Made by a program: the position numbers and the translations under genes. From Auricularia sp. M13 (Eukaryota > Basidiomycota > Agaricomycetes > Auriculariales > Auriculariaceae), in the NCBI GenBank assembly GCA_037042915.1, contig CM073195.1, positions 620,001 through 684,000 on the forward strand: 64,000 nt of DNA, given 5' to 3'. Under the pieces are notes generated by a model. That model made no database searches. It was not told the DNA's origin and was given only the letters and a program-made list of their open reading frames with translations. Shown here in pieces: positions 42,870 to 53,611 of this stretch; the first letter of the stretch is position 1; each line of letters starts with the position of its first letter.

Positions 42870-43383
42870 AAGCTCGTACCCAGCGGCTTGCACTCGTTCG
42901 TTCGCGTTAATAAATCGTCGGTGAATATAACTTAGATACTGGAAAGACGGAGGGGCGGAATCAAATCGAGGATCCGACGTTTAACCGAGAAGAGTGGGCG
43001 AAGAACTTCGTGCAACCGCTGGCACCAAAGTTCTAAGCGCCCGCCAAAGCGCCCGCAGCTCCGGCGGGCAACTCTGCTGTCCTATCGATTTTTGACCGGA
43101 AATTTAAACAAATATTGCTTTTCATATGCCGAAAATGATATCTGAGTGCCTCACTGAATTTTAGAGGGCGAGACGGCAGAACTGCCCGCCGGAGCTGCGG
43201 GCGCTTTGGCGGGCGCTTAGAACTTTGGTGCCAGCGGTTGCACGAAGTTCTTCGCCCACTCTTCTCGGTTAAACGTCGGATCCTCGATTTGATTCCGCCC
43301 CTCCGTCTTTCCAGTATCTAAGTTATATTCACCGACGATTTATTAACGCGAACGAACGAGTGCAAGCCGCTGGGTACGAGCTT
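42870..43383. mobile_element. Non-autonomous fold-back DNA transposon (MULE-like MITE)
   Basis: Left arm 42870-43070 and right arm 43183-43383 are exact reverse complements over all 201 bp. They begin AAGCTCGTACCCAGCGGC and enclose a 112-bp centre with no coding capacity; the symmetry continues weakly a few bases into it. The 514-bp unit is flanked by identical 11-bp direct repeats. Long terminal inverted repeats with a 9-11 bp duplication are the hallmark of Mutator-like elements, so a MULE-derived miniature element is the best family guess. Perfect arm identity implies a recent insertion or arm conversion. It sits 71 bp after the thioesterase stop codon and 49 bp before the next gene's start codon, so it now forms most of that promoter. 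Confidence 0.9.
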
Positions 43384-43394
43384 GGTTCCGAGCC
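43384..43394. repeat. Right copy of the 11-bp target-site duplication
   Basis: GGTTCCGAGCC directly follows the right arm and matches the left copy at 42859-42869 exactly, which supports insertion by a cut-and-paste transposase. Confidence 0.85.
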
Positions 43395-43432
43395 GGGCCC
43401 TCATTTGACTCTGCTTCCTCCCTCCTGCATTC

Positions 43433-44661
43433 ATGGCCGTGGTACTCCGCATGTTCACCGTCGCGCCTCCTGTGTCGGCCTGGCTACAGGGACGCGACGA
43501 CCCACTTGATATCAATATCATCGTGCTCCGACCCGCTCAGGCAGGGATCGACCCTCCTTGTCGGCGTCGCAGGACCTGGACAAGGACCATATTGAGCAAA
43601 GCAAAGTCTTTGTGCTTTCAACTCCTGACGGGCCATCCCTCCCGCACGGACGACGCGAGCCTGGCGACAAGAGCATCATGCATGCCATTGCGCGCATCAC
43701 GCTTGAGCAAACGGGCTTTGCCATCGATCGCGTCGTGGCTGCCGAACCAGATGACGAAACCGGCCGTGCCACATTCATCGTGCGCAGGAGTAGAGCGGGC
43801 GAGGCGCCGCTCCCGCCAGAGACGGCCGCCATGTGGCTGCAAGCGGCCGACCTGCCGTCCCTCAGCGGCGCGTCGCCGGAATTGAAGCGTACACTCGAAC
43901 GCGCGTTTGAATGGGCCACCCACCTGGAAAATATCAAGCAGCTCGTGTCGAACCAAGGCCATGTCGTGAAATACGATGAAGCTCTGTTTCCCGTTCGTGC
44001 ACTCATGTTCTGCTGCATCTGCACGGCCGTTCTGATTCCATGCAAAGCTGGCCCCTGGCGTCAGGGTGTCCAGGATGCGCGATGGGCGCTTGGAGCCGGA
44101 TGATGTTGCGAAGTGCTATGCTTTGCTGGACGCCGCTGTCGCATGGCTGAAGTCCATCGGGCGGACCGACCAATGGGGCGAAGTTCCGTTCTCAGAACGC
44201 AATAGGATGACCTCGTTCATGGATGAGCGGTTCAGTCCAGACGATCCGCCGTACGGCTGGGTCGTCGAGGTACGTGAAGAGCGGGTACCATGAGCTTTGA
44301 TGGTGGTTCACGTGCACACCGTAGGATGAACAAGTCGGGCGAGTGCTTGGGCGTGCTGATTGCAGGCGGTACCACGCCAGATTATGCCAAGCAATTCTCG
44401 GTAGAGGAGGCACAACTTTACATTCATCTTCTCGTCACCTCCAGTTCTCGTCGTGGCCAGAATCTCGGCGCGACTCTCGTGGGGGTCGCAAAGGCGCACG
44501 CCAAAGATCAAGACATCAACCTTGTCCGCGTCGACTGTTATAACGGCAACGACGGCCAGCTGAGGCGCTGGTACGAGAAGGTCGGCTTCTCGCCCGTGGG
44601 CACTTTTACAGCGGGTGAGGGCGGTACATGGCAAGGGTGTGTGCTTGAACAGCGCTTGTAA
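43433..44661 (+). CDS. Two-domain protein: Nudix-like N-terminus and GNAT acetyltransferase C-terminus
   Basis: The start MAVVLRMFTVAPPVSAWLQG lies 49 bp after the fold-back element. After one apparent missing base near 43555 the frame continues SASQDLDKDHIEQSKVFVLS, LPHGRREPGDKSIMHAIARI, TLEQTGFAIDRVVAAEPDDE. The piece LPHGRREPG...LEQTG echoes a Nudix box (GxxEx...REUxEExG), but key Glu residues are absent, so hydrolase activity is doubtful. A GTTCGT intron (about 44001-44055) joins EALFP to LAPGVRVSRMRDGRLEPDD. A GNAT fold follows: AQLYIHLLVTSSSRRGQNLG then ATLVGVAKAHAK, DQDINLVRVDCYNGNDGQLR and WYEKVGFSPVG, with the acetyl-CoA loop R-R-G-Q-N-L-G. Small-molecule acetylation is likely; the substrate is unknown. 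One gene is favoured, because a single intron links both parts in frame. Confidence 0.68.
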
Positions 44662-44795
44662 GCTGAACAGACTCGAGCTGTATTCCATAACTTATTGCAC
44701 GACATGGCTTGTTATTCCTGCAAGACCTGCAAGAGCGTACGGCCTGCGCTGGCGCCTCGCGACAACGATATGATACAAACAACGTTGAACAGAAC

Positions 44796-47721
44796 TTAGG
44801 CCCCGTTGCAGCAGGCTGCCTCTGGATGCGCCTCCGCGGGAACATGGCCGTGTCCCGTCGAGATATTTGGGAACGCCCTCACACTGCGGACGTCCTTGCT
44901 TGCTGGAACGTCGAGCGATGGATTTATCTTGAAGAAGCTCCAGGGCTTGAGGGACAAGATGATATGCTCTGCAGGCATGCTGTATCGCGTTAGCACGCAT
45001 GGCTTCCGATGTTTCGTGGACGCACACGGGGAAGTCCTCGGGGCGCGGAATGTGGGTGGCACCGAAAGTGACAAAGACGACGATATCCTCATCGGCAATG
45101 TTGTCCTCCTTGTCGTCACCTTTGGCCCAAACATCTACGACGTCGCTGGCTTCTCCGCGGGTCTGTGGCACATAGCGTCCTGACGGCCACATGCGGGTGC
45201 TCCCGCCATGCTTGTCAGCAGCGTCGGGGACCACCCACAGTGTACGTCGAGAGAATCCCGCTCTCTGAGCAGCGAGAGAGTCTGGTTGTGCTAGGAGAGT
45301 CGAGGCAACCCCACGGACACCGTGTAGAACGTATCCTACAGGGTGTCCGCTGGCATAATGTTTGCGAGAACGATTAACGATTCTCCAGCGACGATCCGCG
45401 CCAGCGTCGTAATCGCGAGCACCGTCTCCGGCCTTGAGAGACTCCAAAGCGCGGGTGTGAGTCCTGAATGCATTCCCAGCCCAGTTTTCCGGCGAACCTG
45501 TGGGTGCTGGATCCGCTAGGACATCTGTCTCGAGGACGGTGTTGGAGAGGCCGTCGATCATTGGGTCAATTCGCAAAGAGAATAGGTGCTGGTGATACTG
45601 CGCTGCAATCTGAGGTGCGACAATCGTGCTATGCGGTTCGGCACTCGGATCCATGTCTTTCGGAGTGACATAGAGATTGAGAATTCCTATCCTTTGCGTC
45701 AGCGGAACAGCGCAGCTTAGTGTGACGAAGGCTCATACCAGTCATCCTGACTTCGAGGTTGACGGTGCCATCTGATGCAAGGCGGGAGTTGTTAACATAC
45801 TGGATACCCCACGACCGGCATGTCGCACCTTGCAAGAACTGATAGTACATGCAATACTCGTAGTTGGCGACCGTGCAAATCATAGACACCACGAGCCGAC
45901 GACTTCGTACGGCCGCAGAGCGCCCTCCGATGCGGAAATCGGCGTGCTAATGAGAATGATCTTAGATCACCAAGCCCAATAGCCATTGTCTCGTACCTTC
46001 CATAGGATGCCTGGATGACATTCTCAGAGAGGGCACACGGTGTCAGGCAATAGTAGTGCTTACCGCCATCTTCCTCGTGAATGCAAATGGCATTATCAAT
46101 TATGACAGGTTCGCCGTTGTGACCTATGTAATGCCCGGGCTGAGGATGTCAACTGTACCGGTCATAAGGACAGGCAATTCATTCACCATATATGCAATTG
46201 TTCCAAGGCAATCGCAACCCAGTGTCAACTCCATTGCTTGTGTACCAATACCATATTCGCCCCTGGACGCATGATGAGCATCATTGTCGCACACCAGAAT
46301 AAAGCTTACACGTCGAAGGCGAACTGGTGGGTATCAGCGAACTGCATACCATTGAGCTCATTAATTGTCGACGAACCTTTCGCGGGTGAGGGTGGATTGG
46401 CTCTCCATAAGGAACAACCATTTCAGCTAGCGAGAGGCGATAAAATAGCGGGCGAAGCTCGCCATCGTCATCATAGGTGACGGTTGATAGAGCGATGCCT
46501 TCCCTCGCGCTGAAGGCTGGGGAGCTACATGAGCCAGGCCCAGATTTCGGCGGACTGTCCGGCTCACCGACGTGCATCTTCCATTTCTGCCACGAGAGAA
46601 CGTGACCATCGAGAGAAAAGCTGACTCCATCTGGCTGCACGACGTGCAAGGGCTTGAGATCAGTACGCACCGGATTACCCGGGCGAAGATCGGATAGGAA
46701 ATCGAAACGCTCTAGTGGAGGATGGATGCGCTCTCTCCCAGAAGCCGCAAATTGGTCTTCGGTTAAGGGAGGAGGAGTGGTGTCAATCTTGGCGGCCGCT
46801 TTACCATCACTCGCCCGGACAGCGGCGAAGTCAATGTGGATAACTTCAAAGGTATTGCTATCCAGAACAGGTATAAAGTCCTACCAGTGGCTTGAAGTGA
46901 GTCTGGGATGCCGTGCACAATGGATGGAGGGCTTACGAGAGGATGTGCGTAGAGATTCTCGTCTTTTCCAAAACGCGCAAACATGAGGCATTGCTGGATA
47001 CGTCTTGACTGTGGGAATCTAGCATCGTAACCGATACTCCAACCATCCGCATGCAGTTGCTCGGGCGTAATGCCTAGGGCAATAGCTGAGTAGTCTATTC
47101 GGTGATGGTACCTAAGAAAATCATACCGATTTCGGCGGCCAGTGCAATGACCCGGCTATCAGCACGCAGTGCATCCTCGCACGCGATGAGTTCTTCGACC
47201 GTGATTTGGGGGTGTACGGATGAAGCGAGTTTGACGACTTCCTCGACGATCCAGTCTTTCCCCTTGAGGACCAAGTTCGCATTGTAAGTAGTGCTGATAA
47301 AACGTCATAAATCAGTGAAGCAAAAGTGAAGTGTGTGTGAAAAGAACATACCCCACGACGGGATCAATGAACTGTCGACGATCGACAGGTCGTGCTACTT
47401 ATCAAGATCACACAGGAAGTGGACGACATTCACGCACGTCGACGGTGGCACGCCGTTCGAGCACACTGGGAGGATTTTCTGGTTTCTGTCCTGTCGCCAG
47501 CGGGATGCCCAAGAATGCGAGAACGGAGGCTTTCGGCGGATGGACCAACGTGCAGGTCACAAACTTGGTCGCCTTGATGTTCGAATCCTGCGCAACATGC
47601 TTGCGAATGGCAAGCGAAATGGCAGAAATCTGGGAGCGGGCATTCATCAATAAGGTCAAATCCTGAAGTTGCATTTACGAACCTCTGTGAGCGCCAAAGG
47701 GTCAAGTGGATGGTTCGACAT
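44796..47721 (-). CDS. Copper (primary) amine oxidase
   Basis: The enzyme oxidises primary amines to aldehyde, ammonia and H2O2 using copper and topaquinone. The start MSNHPLDPLALTE at 47721 precedes the N2/N3-like parts (ISLAIRKHVAQDSNIKATKF, LAFLGIPLATGQKPENPPS). The catalytic core shows RTDLKPLHVVQPDGVSFSLD, WQKWKMHVG, RPLFYRLSLAEMVVPYGEP and TVANYEY, in which the Tyr after Asn is the topaquinone precursor. SRKHYASGHPVGYVL follows, then VVFVTFGATHIPRPEDFPV, MPAEHIILSLKPWSFFKINP and SLDVPASKDVRSV. The last junction uses a GTGCGT donor. At least eight introns. The second residue of TVxNYE is Ala instead of the usual Gly. It is the last of four same-strand genes. Confidence 0.9.
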
Positions 47722-47992
47722 TTCACAAGATGGCGAAAATGAGGTGGATGCTAGGCACTGAACGTCGAAGGCTTATCTACCCAAGGACCGAGCGCTTGGA
47801 CGGATGTCAGGAAGGCTTCCTTCCGTCGAGACCATTGAAATCCCACCGGCACGATCGCGCCGGTCGTAGAACATGATCCATCCGGGACCTACTTTCGACT
47901 TCCGTAACCGCACCACAAGGCTATGGGACTCTTGAATACATCTGCTCCATAAGTCATACACAGAGCTGTCGGTAGCGCGTTCTAGGCACTCA

Positions 47993-49697
47993 TCACAGGG
48001 CACCAGAGCATACAGCTTCAACCCATTCGCGCTCCTTGCCAACAGGAGACAACATCTCGTGACCAGTCTCGGTGACAAGTACGACGTCTTCGATACGAAC
48101 GCCACCGACAGGCTCGTATCGCGCGAGCAGCTCATGGTCAATCAAGGGCGAATTGCGAATGGCGGCTAGTAAGTGCGGAGAGAAGTAGATGCCCGGTTCC
48201 ACAGTCTGGCATGAACTTGTCAGTGAAAAGGAGCTGAACGATGCAGTGATCACATACCACCACCATGCCTGCCCTGAGCGGAAGCCGCAGCCGCAAGTAA
48301 GTATGGAATTTGGGGTGTTTCTTCGAAAGAGCGGGTATCGTCGGGTTGGTTGCAGCAGGAGGCTTGGACGCGTGCGGCACATCGTGGACATCGAGACCAA
48401 TGCTATGTCCAACGCCGTGTGGGAAGAAAGCCGTCGTGACGTCTGAGTTGAGGATGTCCTCCTCGGTTCCCTTGAAGATGCCTAACTTCAAGAAACCGCG
48501 CACAAGGGTCACATGGCAGGCGTGCTGCACGTCGTCCCAATGGGTTCCTGCACGGACCAGTGCGAGCGCATCCTTCTGCATTTGCAGAACAAGCTCATAC
48601 ACGGCACCCGCCTCCGTGGTGAACTTGCCGCCGTTCCCGACGGGCATGGTACGGGTAATGTCGGCCGCATAGCACGACCATTCACACCCAGCGTCGATGA
48701 GTAACACTTGAGGCAGGATTTCATGACCCTCGAGGCCGTGTGCGTGCGTCAGCCGTCCGTCCTCATGTTTATGCGTCGTGGGACCCCAGGCGAACTCTTT
48801 GTCGTTGCAGCAGTAGTGCAAGGTTGAGGCACGGGTAGATCCTGCCACAATGGGGAGATATGCTTGGTGTACGGCGCCTTCGCGGCGGCAGCTGGCCACA
48901 AATACGGCTTCGGCCTCGCTTTCCTTCTCGATGAGCCAGTCGCCCGGAAGTAGGGGTGTGTCCTTCTTGACAGGCACTGGGCTGCGCACGCCTTTGCCCA
49001 GGAGACGCATGACGACCTCGTGAGCACGTGAAGAGATGTTGTTGGCGATGCGCATGAGCGCAATTTCCTCTTCGGTCTTGATCAAACGGGCTTCGCCTAG
49101 GGCGCGATAAAGATACTCTTCAGTCGTTGCGCCGGGAGGTGGAGGTTGAAGATGTGCCGGGAAGGTGGCAGCATTTGGAAGAACATGCACCACGGCGGAT
49201 TCAGGAGATGGGATGTCCTGAAGGGCGATGGTGAGCGTCGAGGTGAAGAAAATGCCATCGGCTTGGTGCGTGCGAGCAGCTGCTTCCAACGTAGGTGGGG
49301 GCGGAGACCACATGGTCTCAAGAGGGTCCTCTGCCGGGATAAAGAGCTTTGTGACAAGTTTGTGCGTCGCAGGCGCATAGGCAAGCAGGAGGGCGCTGGA
49401 TGGCACTGAGCATCCTGACAGGTAGAAGAAGTTCGATTCCTGAACGAACAGGGTCAGAATAGCAGCCAGGGACCGTGCAGGTATGTCTCGCCTGTCTGAA
49501 TGGTAGCTCGCGATCCGTATCGTGTCTGAAGGTCGTCTTCTCGCCGGACAGGTATATGTACTGGGTCTGCGTTGCCCGAGTCAGCCATGCGATAATCAGA
49601 ACCCAGTAATGCGAACCTTCGTTTGCAGCTCTTTGGGGATAATCCTAAGCAGCTGTTGGACTACGCTGATAGCATGCTGACGAGCGGGGTAGGCCAT
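47993..49697 (-). CDS. Xaa-Pro aminopeptidase / prolidase (peptidase family M24B)
   Basis: The start MAYPARQHAISVVQQLLRII at 49697 leads to TQYIYLSGEKTTFRHDTDRE, LPFRQ, ESNFFYLSGCSVPSSALLLA, the N-terminal creatinase-like domain. The catalytic pita-bread domain shows LLIDAGC then the metal Asp of AADITRTMPV, FFPHGVGHSIGLDVHDV (metal His), TVEPGIYFS (metal Glu) and GGVRIEDVVLVTETGHEM (last Glu). The intron at 49491-49440 begins GC (CAG, then GCGAGA) and ends CAG, so it must be GC-AG to give LPFRQESNFFY. A second late intron precedes TVEPGIYF. It ends EAVCSGAL. The enzyme removes residues from peptides with proline at position two. Confidence 0.92.
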
Positions 49698-49746
49698 CGT
49701 GGTAGCAGGTCAAGGCGCGGCCCGGTCCTCCCACTCAGCCAGCTAA

Positions 49747-50188
49747 CTAACCATGAAATCCCATGGCCTTTCGCCACCACGGCGTCCATCCAGCATGCTC
49801 CATCTCTCGTCCCATGTCCTTCATTTCCTGCACTTCGCGAACTCGGTCTTCGAAGTTCGTAGCGAGCTCGCTTTCATGTAACGCGTCGTTGGCGTTCACC
49901 GCGCAACTCTGCCACCGCAGGCGCTACGGTGCACTCTGAATCAGCAATAATAGCCGCGACAATGCATGCAGAGTGTACCTTGACTCTGGCAACATAACTC
50001 TGCACGCTGGCGTCCGGTCCTTGCACAACGAGAACCCCAGGATGCCCCGTTTTGCAGAGTCCCGAAACGCCTAACGCGCGGCCCTCCTCGCGAATGAAAG
50101 CTCGCTTTTTACTAGAAAGGATATGATGGAAGAAGAGCAGCGCTCGTCGGTGGCCAGTCATGGAATGCTCTCGGTGTGGACAAGGCAA
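49747..50188 (-). CDS. RWD/DUF1115-type protein, possibly N-terminally short
   Basis: Exon 1 gives HRRALLFFHHILSSKKRAFI, REEGRALGVSGLCKTGHPGV and LVVQGPDASVQSYVARVK. This is the conserved DUF1115 core found after an RWD domain in RWDD2-like proteins. An intron (GTACAC donor, ending CACCGTAG) leads to RLRWQSCAVNANDALHESEL, EDRVREVQEMKDMGREMEHA and GWTPWWRKAMGFHG. No RWD domain is visible upstream, because only 76 bp separate the first ATG from the next gene. The gene is either a DUF1115-only protein or has lost its N-terminus. The start could also be the second ATG at 50161. The function of the family is poorly known. Confidence 0.7.
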
Positions 50189-50264
50189 AGAGTCGATCGG
50201 TAAAACTTATGCTTCTCATGCTCATAACGCTACACTCGTCCCAGTGACGCAACAGGATTTCTCT

Positions 50265-51731
50265 CTACTTTTTGACTACGTCTAATCCCCTCTCATGAAG
50301 GCTGAGAAGGGTGTCGCGCACAATTTCTGGTGTCTGTCGAAGCTTGATACCGAGCAGCTCGGCAGACTCTGGGGAATACTGATAGAAGGTGTGTCGCACA
50401 CTCTTACCCAAACCTGGCTTGCCAATAGGAATCTTGTAGGGGAGGTCTGCCAGCGTTTCTTGAGGCAAAGAGTTCGCGGCATCGACTACGAGACTGTCAG
50501 TCGATGAAGACCCTTTCTGCGAATCCACCCACAAAGATCCTGAGGCGCCAGCGGGCATACACCCACAATCAGCCGTCTCCCAGAAAGCTCTTCTCGGGTC
50601 AGCGCGTCGACATGCATCTTTGCACAATCCCTACCTGGGGTCAGAGCCGCCATTTAAAAACGAAACCAACAGAACGCACCGTACGTCGATATGGTTGCCC
50701 AGATAACTTCCCAGGTGCGAATCTGGGATGCCTTTCGTGAACAAATCATAGAATCCCTTAATCGATTCGTTGAGCTGCTCGACCGACGCGCATTCGTGAA
50801 TGATGGGCTGAGGTCGGACAGGGTCAACCTCCCGCCGACCGAAGACAATTCTGCACCTACGCCGAACACAATCGGAGGATGTATGGTCACTGCGTCAAAC
50901 GGCACGGGCTCCTCCTTGAGGAATTTCCATAAGGCTTTCTCTGCCAGGGTCTTGGACGCGCGGTACTTGTCCATGTTGGCCGCCTCCTTGCCCTTGGTCT
51001 CGACCTCTTTGACGGCCGCCTCATTCCAGTCTTTCTGCATTTGTGTGAGTAAATCCGACATTCCATCGAATGACTGCGGCGTACCTCGCTATAGGTGTAT
51101 GGCATTGGATGCGGCTCCATAACCGACGCCATGGACGCAGTAACAACGATGCGCTTGATGGCATTGCTTCATAATCGTGAGCAATACCTCGTGAAGGCGA
51201 GTACGGGTATTCCTGACCCGCACAGTTCGGCACTTCTGAGGATCTCGAGCGTGCCCTGCACGGCGGGCCTGATGAGCTCTGATCCCATCGCTATCAGTAC
51301 CCCTAAACCGATATGGTAATTTCCACCGGATACACACCCTGCGGATCCTCCGCGTGCGTTACAGGAGACGCAGTGTGCGCAATGCCGGAGACGCCCCTGA
51401 CTGCCTCGTCGAATGCACCTGGCTGCTCCCAATCGTCAATGCCAGAGATTCCGAGGTGAATTCGAGCACCCGTACAGCGCTGATGTCCTCTACGATGGCA
51501 TACTCGAACAGCCCGGGGTGCGAGGCGTCGAACATGTTTTGCAGGTATGCACCTTTAGAGTGCGAGCGTACTGTGCCGCGGACGGCGAAGCCGTGTTCGA
51601 GGAGAGCACGTGCGACCCAGGCACCGACAAAACCGGATGCGCCTGCGAGAGGTTACAAGCTGGCATAGGCTATCGGGGCTAGCGTATGTACCGGTGACGA
51701 GGACTTTATCCTGAGGAGCGACAGATGGCAT
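50265..51731 (-). CDS. NAD(P)-dependent Gre2-like aldehyde/ketone reductase (extended SDR)
   Basis: The start MPSVAPQDKVLVTG at 51731 is split by a GTACAT intron from ASGFVGAWVARALLEHGFAV, completing the TGxxGFVG nucleotide-binding loop. GTVRSHSKGAYLQ, VSGIAHTASPV, IKRIVVTASVASVMEPH and DKYRASKTLAEKALWKFLKE follow, the last with the catalytic Y-x-x-x-K. AVTIHPPIVFGV, GFYDLFTKGIPDSHLGSYLG and a C-terminal exon ending GLDVVKK complete it. One missing G near 50828 seems to break the frame before PIIHECASVEQLNESIK. Family members reduce methylglyoxal, aldehydes and keto compounds. About six introns. It is first of four minus-strand genes that run down to the amine oxidase. Confidence 0.85.
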
Positions 51732-53611
51732 AGCAGCAAGGATTCGAACTAGGTGCTAAGATTCAGCACACAATCTTCGGGCTCAAACCCCCCTTTTATG
51801 AGTACGGAGAATTTGATTAAGGTTGATTTCTTCAATATTCAAATAGGATTCCGCAAAGTCGTTACTGCCGACGCGATCGTAGCAAATGTTGTCGTGGCTT
51901 TTGATGACTGCAGCCGTCACTGGTCGAGTCACCTATGGTCGCCCACAGACCAGATAGTACTAGCACTCAACATGAAGTATTCTACCCTGGGGCACAGGCA
52001 AATCTAGGCGCGGGAAAATGATGGGAGAACACTTGTGCTACACTGCGAAATTCCAGACCAGATATTCTCGCGTAGTGTTGTGGGAGACGTCGCATATGGT
52101 CAGGGATGCATGCCACAGGGCTTCGGAAGGCACCCGATACCGGACATAGTAGCGCAGCTGCGTAGGACCTGACACTGAGAGACATGGCAACTTTAAGTCC
52201 TTCAGCTAACCTGTGATCCATGGCAAGAATTCTGCGCAGACAGTACGCAAGAACCCATACCATACCATACCGAGAAAGAGCCAATAGCATGCAACCGGTG
52301 CGTCGGAAGTCCCACGCTTCGGAGTGTGCGTTTGTGAGCCTGTTGCACGAGGTGGAGAAGGAGCGAACATCCGCGCTTGCGAGGAAGCTGTTGTCGGCAC
52401 GACCGCGACGCGAGACGCGTCGCGAGCAATCCGCCAATTTGCATCGCGGCTGCAGATGCTTGAGCTGGAGCTTGGGACACCGATGTTGGGAACTCGTGCT
52501 CCCCGTGTCAATCCCTGTGCTCGTGACGTCCTCGTGTACGCACAGATTGGGAACATTCAGCTCTCGCCTCCGGCCAGGAAAACGCGGGGAACACGTTGCG
52601 GGACGGAGCGGTCGTGTGTGCAAACTGTGCGTATGTGTGCCCTCCGCCGCGGGCGGCGAAGATGTTCAGGATGTCAAATGCAGACTGGGAAGCGCCATAC
52701 AAGCGAGGCATCAACGCAGGGTCTCAACCCTCGCCGCTCCTCCGATGAGCCAATGAGAGCGCGTTTGTTGACTCTGGAGACGATAATGTGAATGCACAGA
52801 TAAAATGTACGGTGTGGGTCAGGCACGAGTCGAGGGAGAGTATATGGGACGTTATATGCATTTTGCAGTGCTCGGCTCGCGAGATCTCTGTGCTGTCGGC
52901 TAGCCGAGGGCTGCGTCGAGATCGGCGCCGCAGTCACAGCTGAACATCGAGCAGGGTTCATTGGCGAGCATGCAGCCCGCGAAAGACAAGGCCTGGCGCC
53001 GTTGTCAAGACTGCATTGCCAAAAACGTCGGACGTCGTTGTTGTGTAGCACAATAAAGTTCAAAAGTCTACTCATGACGCGGTGAAGCCCGGGAAGTATT
53101 CATGTTTCAGGATTGTTGATTTTCGATGGATACGAAACAGTGACGAAGCGCATCAGAACTTCGTGAAGATCACTTGCCGATGCGGAAGGTCAGAATCCCG
53201 CGGCAGTGGTGGGACGACAAGCAGGGGTGAGGCGGGAGGAGCGTCCAGGGCGTCGAGCAGGACGTTGTGGTAGGGCCTGGCGACGGTGGCAGGCGCGAGT
53301 GCCTCGACTAGTGCCTAATCTGTATCGCGGGATCTTTCCGTCGAGAAGTTTGAGACCGCGATGAGGACGGCGAGCATTTTGATGGCGGGCCGCAGGCAGT
53401 CTCAGGCGTCCCTCAGAGCCAGCAGGGCGTCCAGGAACACGATTTCTGGCACCGGGCACGGCGGACAGGGCAGGAGGGCAGCGGCCACGTGACGGCTGGG
53501 GGAAAAAACTGGGAACGGCGAGCGGAGTTTGAGGCCGGGCTGTTTTCAGTCAAGAGGTTGGGCTGTCTGCGCACGAGCTTCCCACGCGGCCTCGTTCGTC
53601 CCTCCGTCTCA
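51732..53611. other. 1.9-kb stretch without a supported gene
   Basis: Open frames up to about 210 codons exist on both strands around 52200-52790. They overlap one another, are rich in Arg, Ser and Cys, and do not join through introns into a protein-like sequence. No repeat, tRNA or known domain is visible. Given how dense the rest of the window is, a lineage-specific gene or a non-coding transcript may be hidden here. Confidence 0.45.

Noticed and set aside
43071-43182. Coding gene inside the fold-back element
   Set aside because: The 112-bp centre is too short and has stops in the frames. The element is non-autonomous.
51728-51800. Possible tRNA gene (GATTCGAAC-like T loop)
   Set aside because: The flanking bases do not pair into a T stem, and no acceptor or anticodon arm can be formed.
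52206-52756. Overlapping open frames of 116-213 codons on both strands
   Set aside because: They conflict with each other, have biased Arg/Ser/Cys content, and show no domain or splice support.
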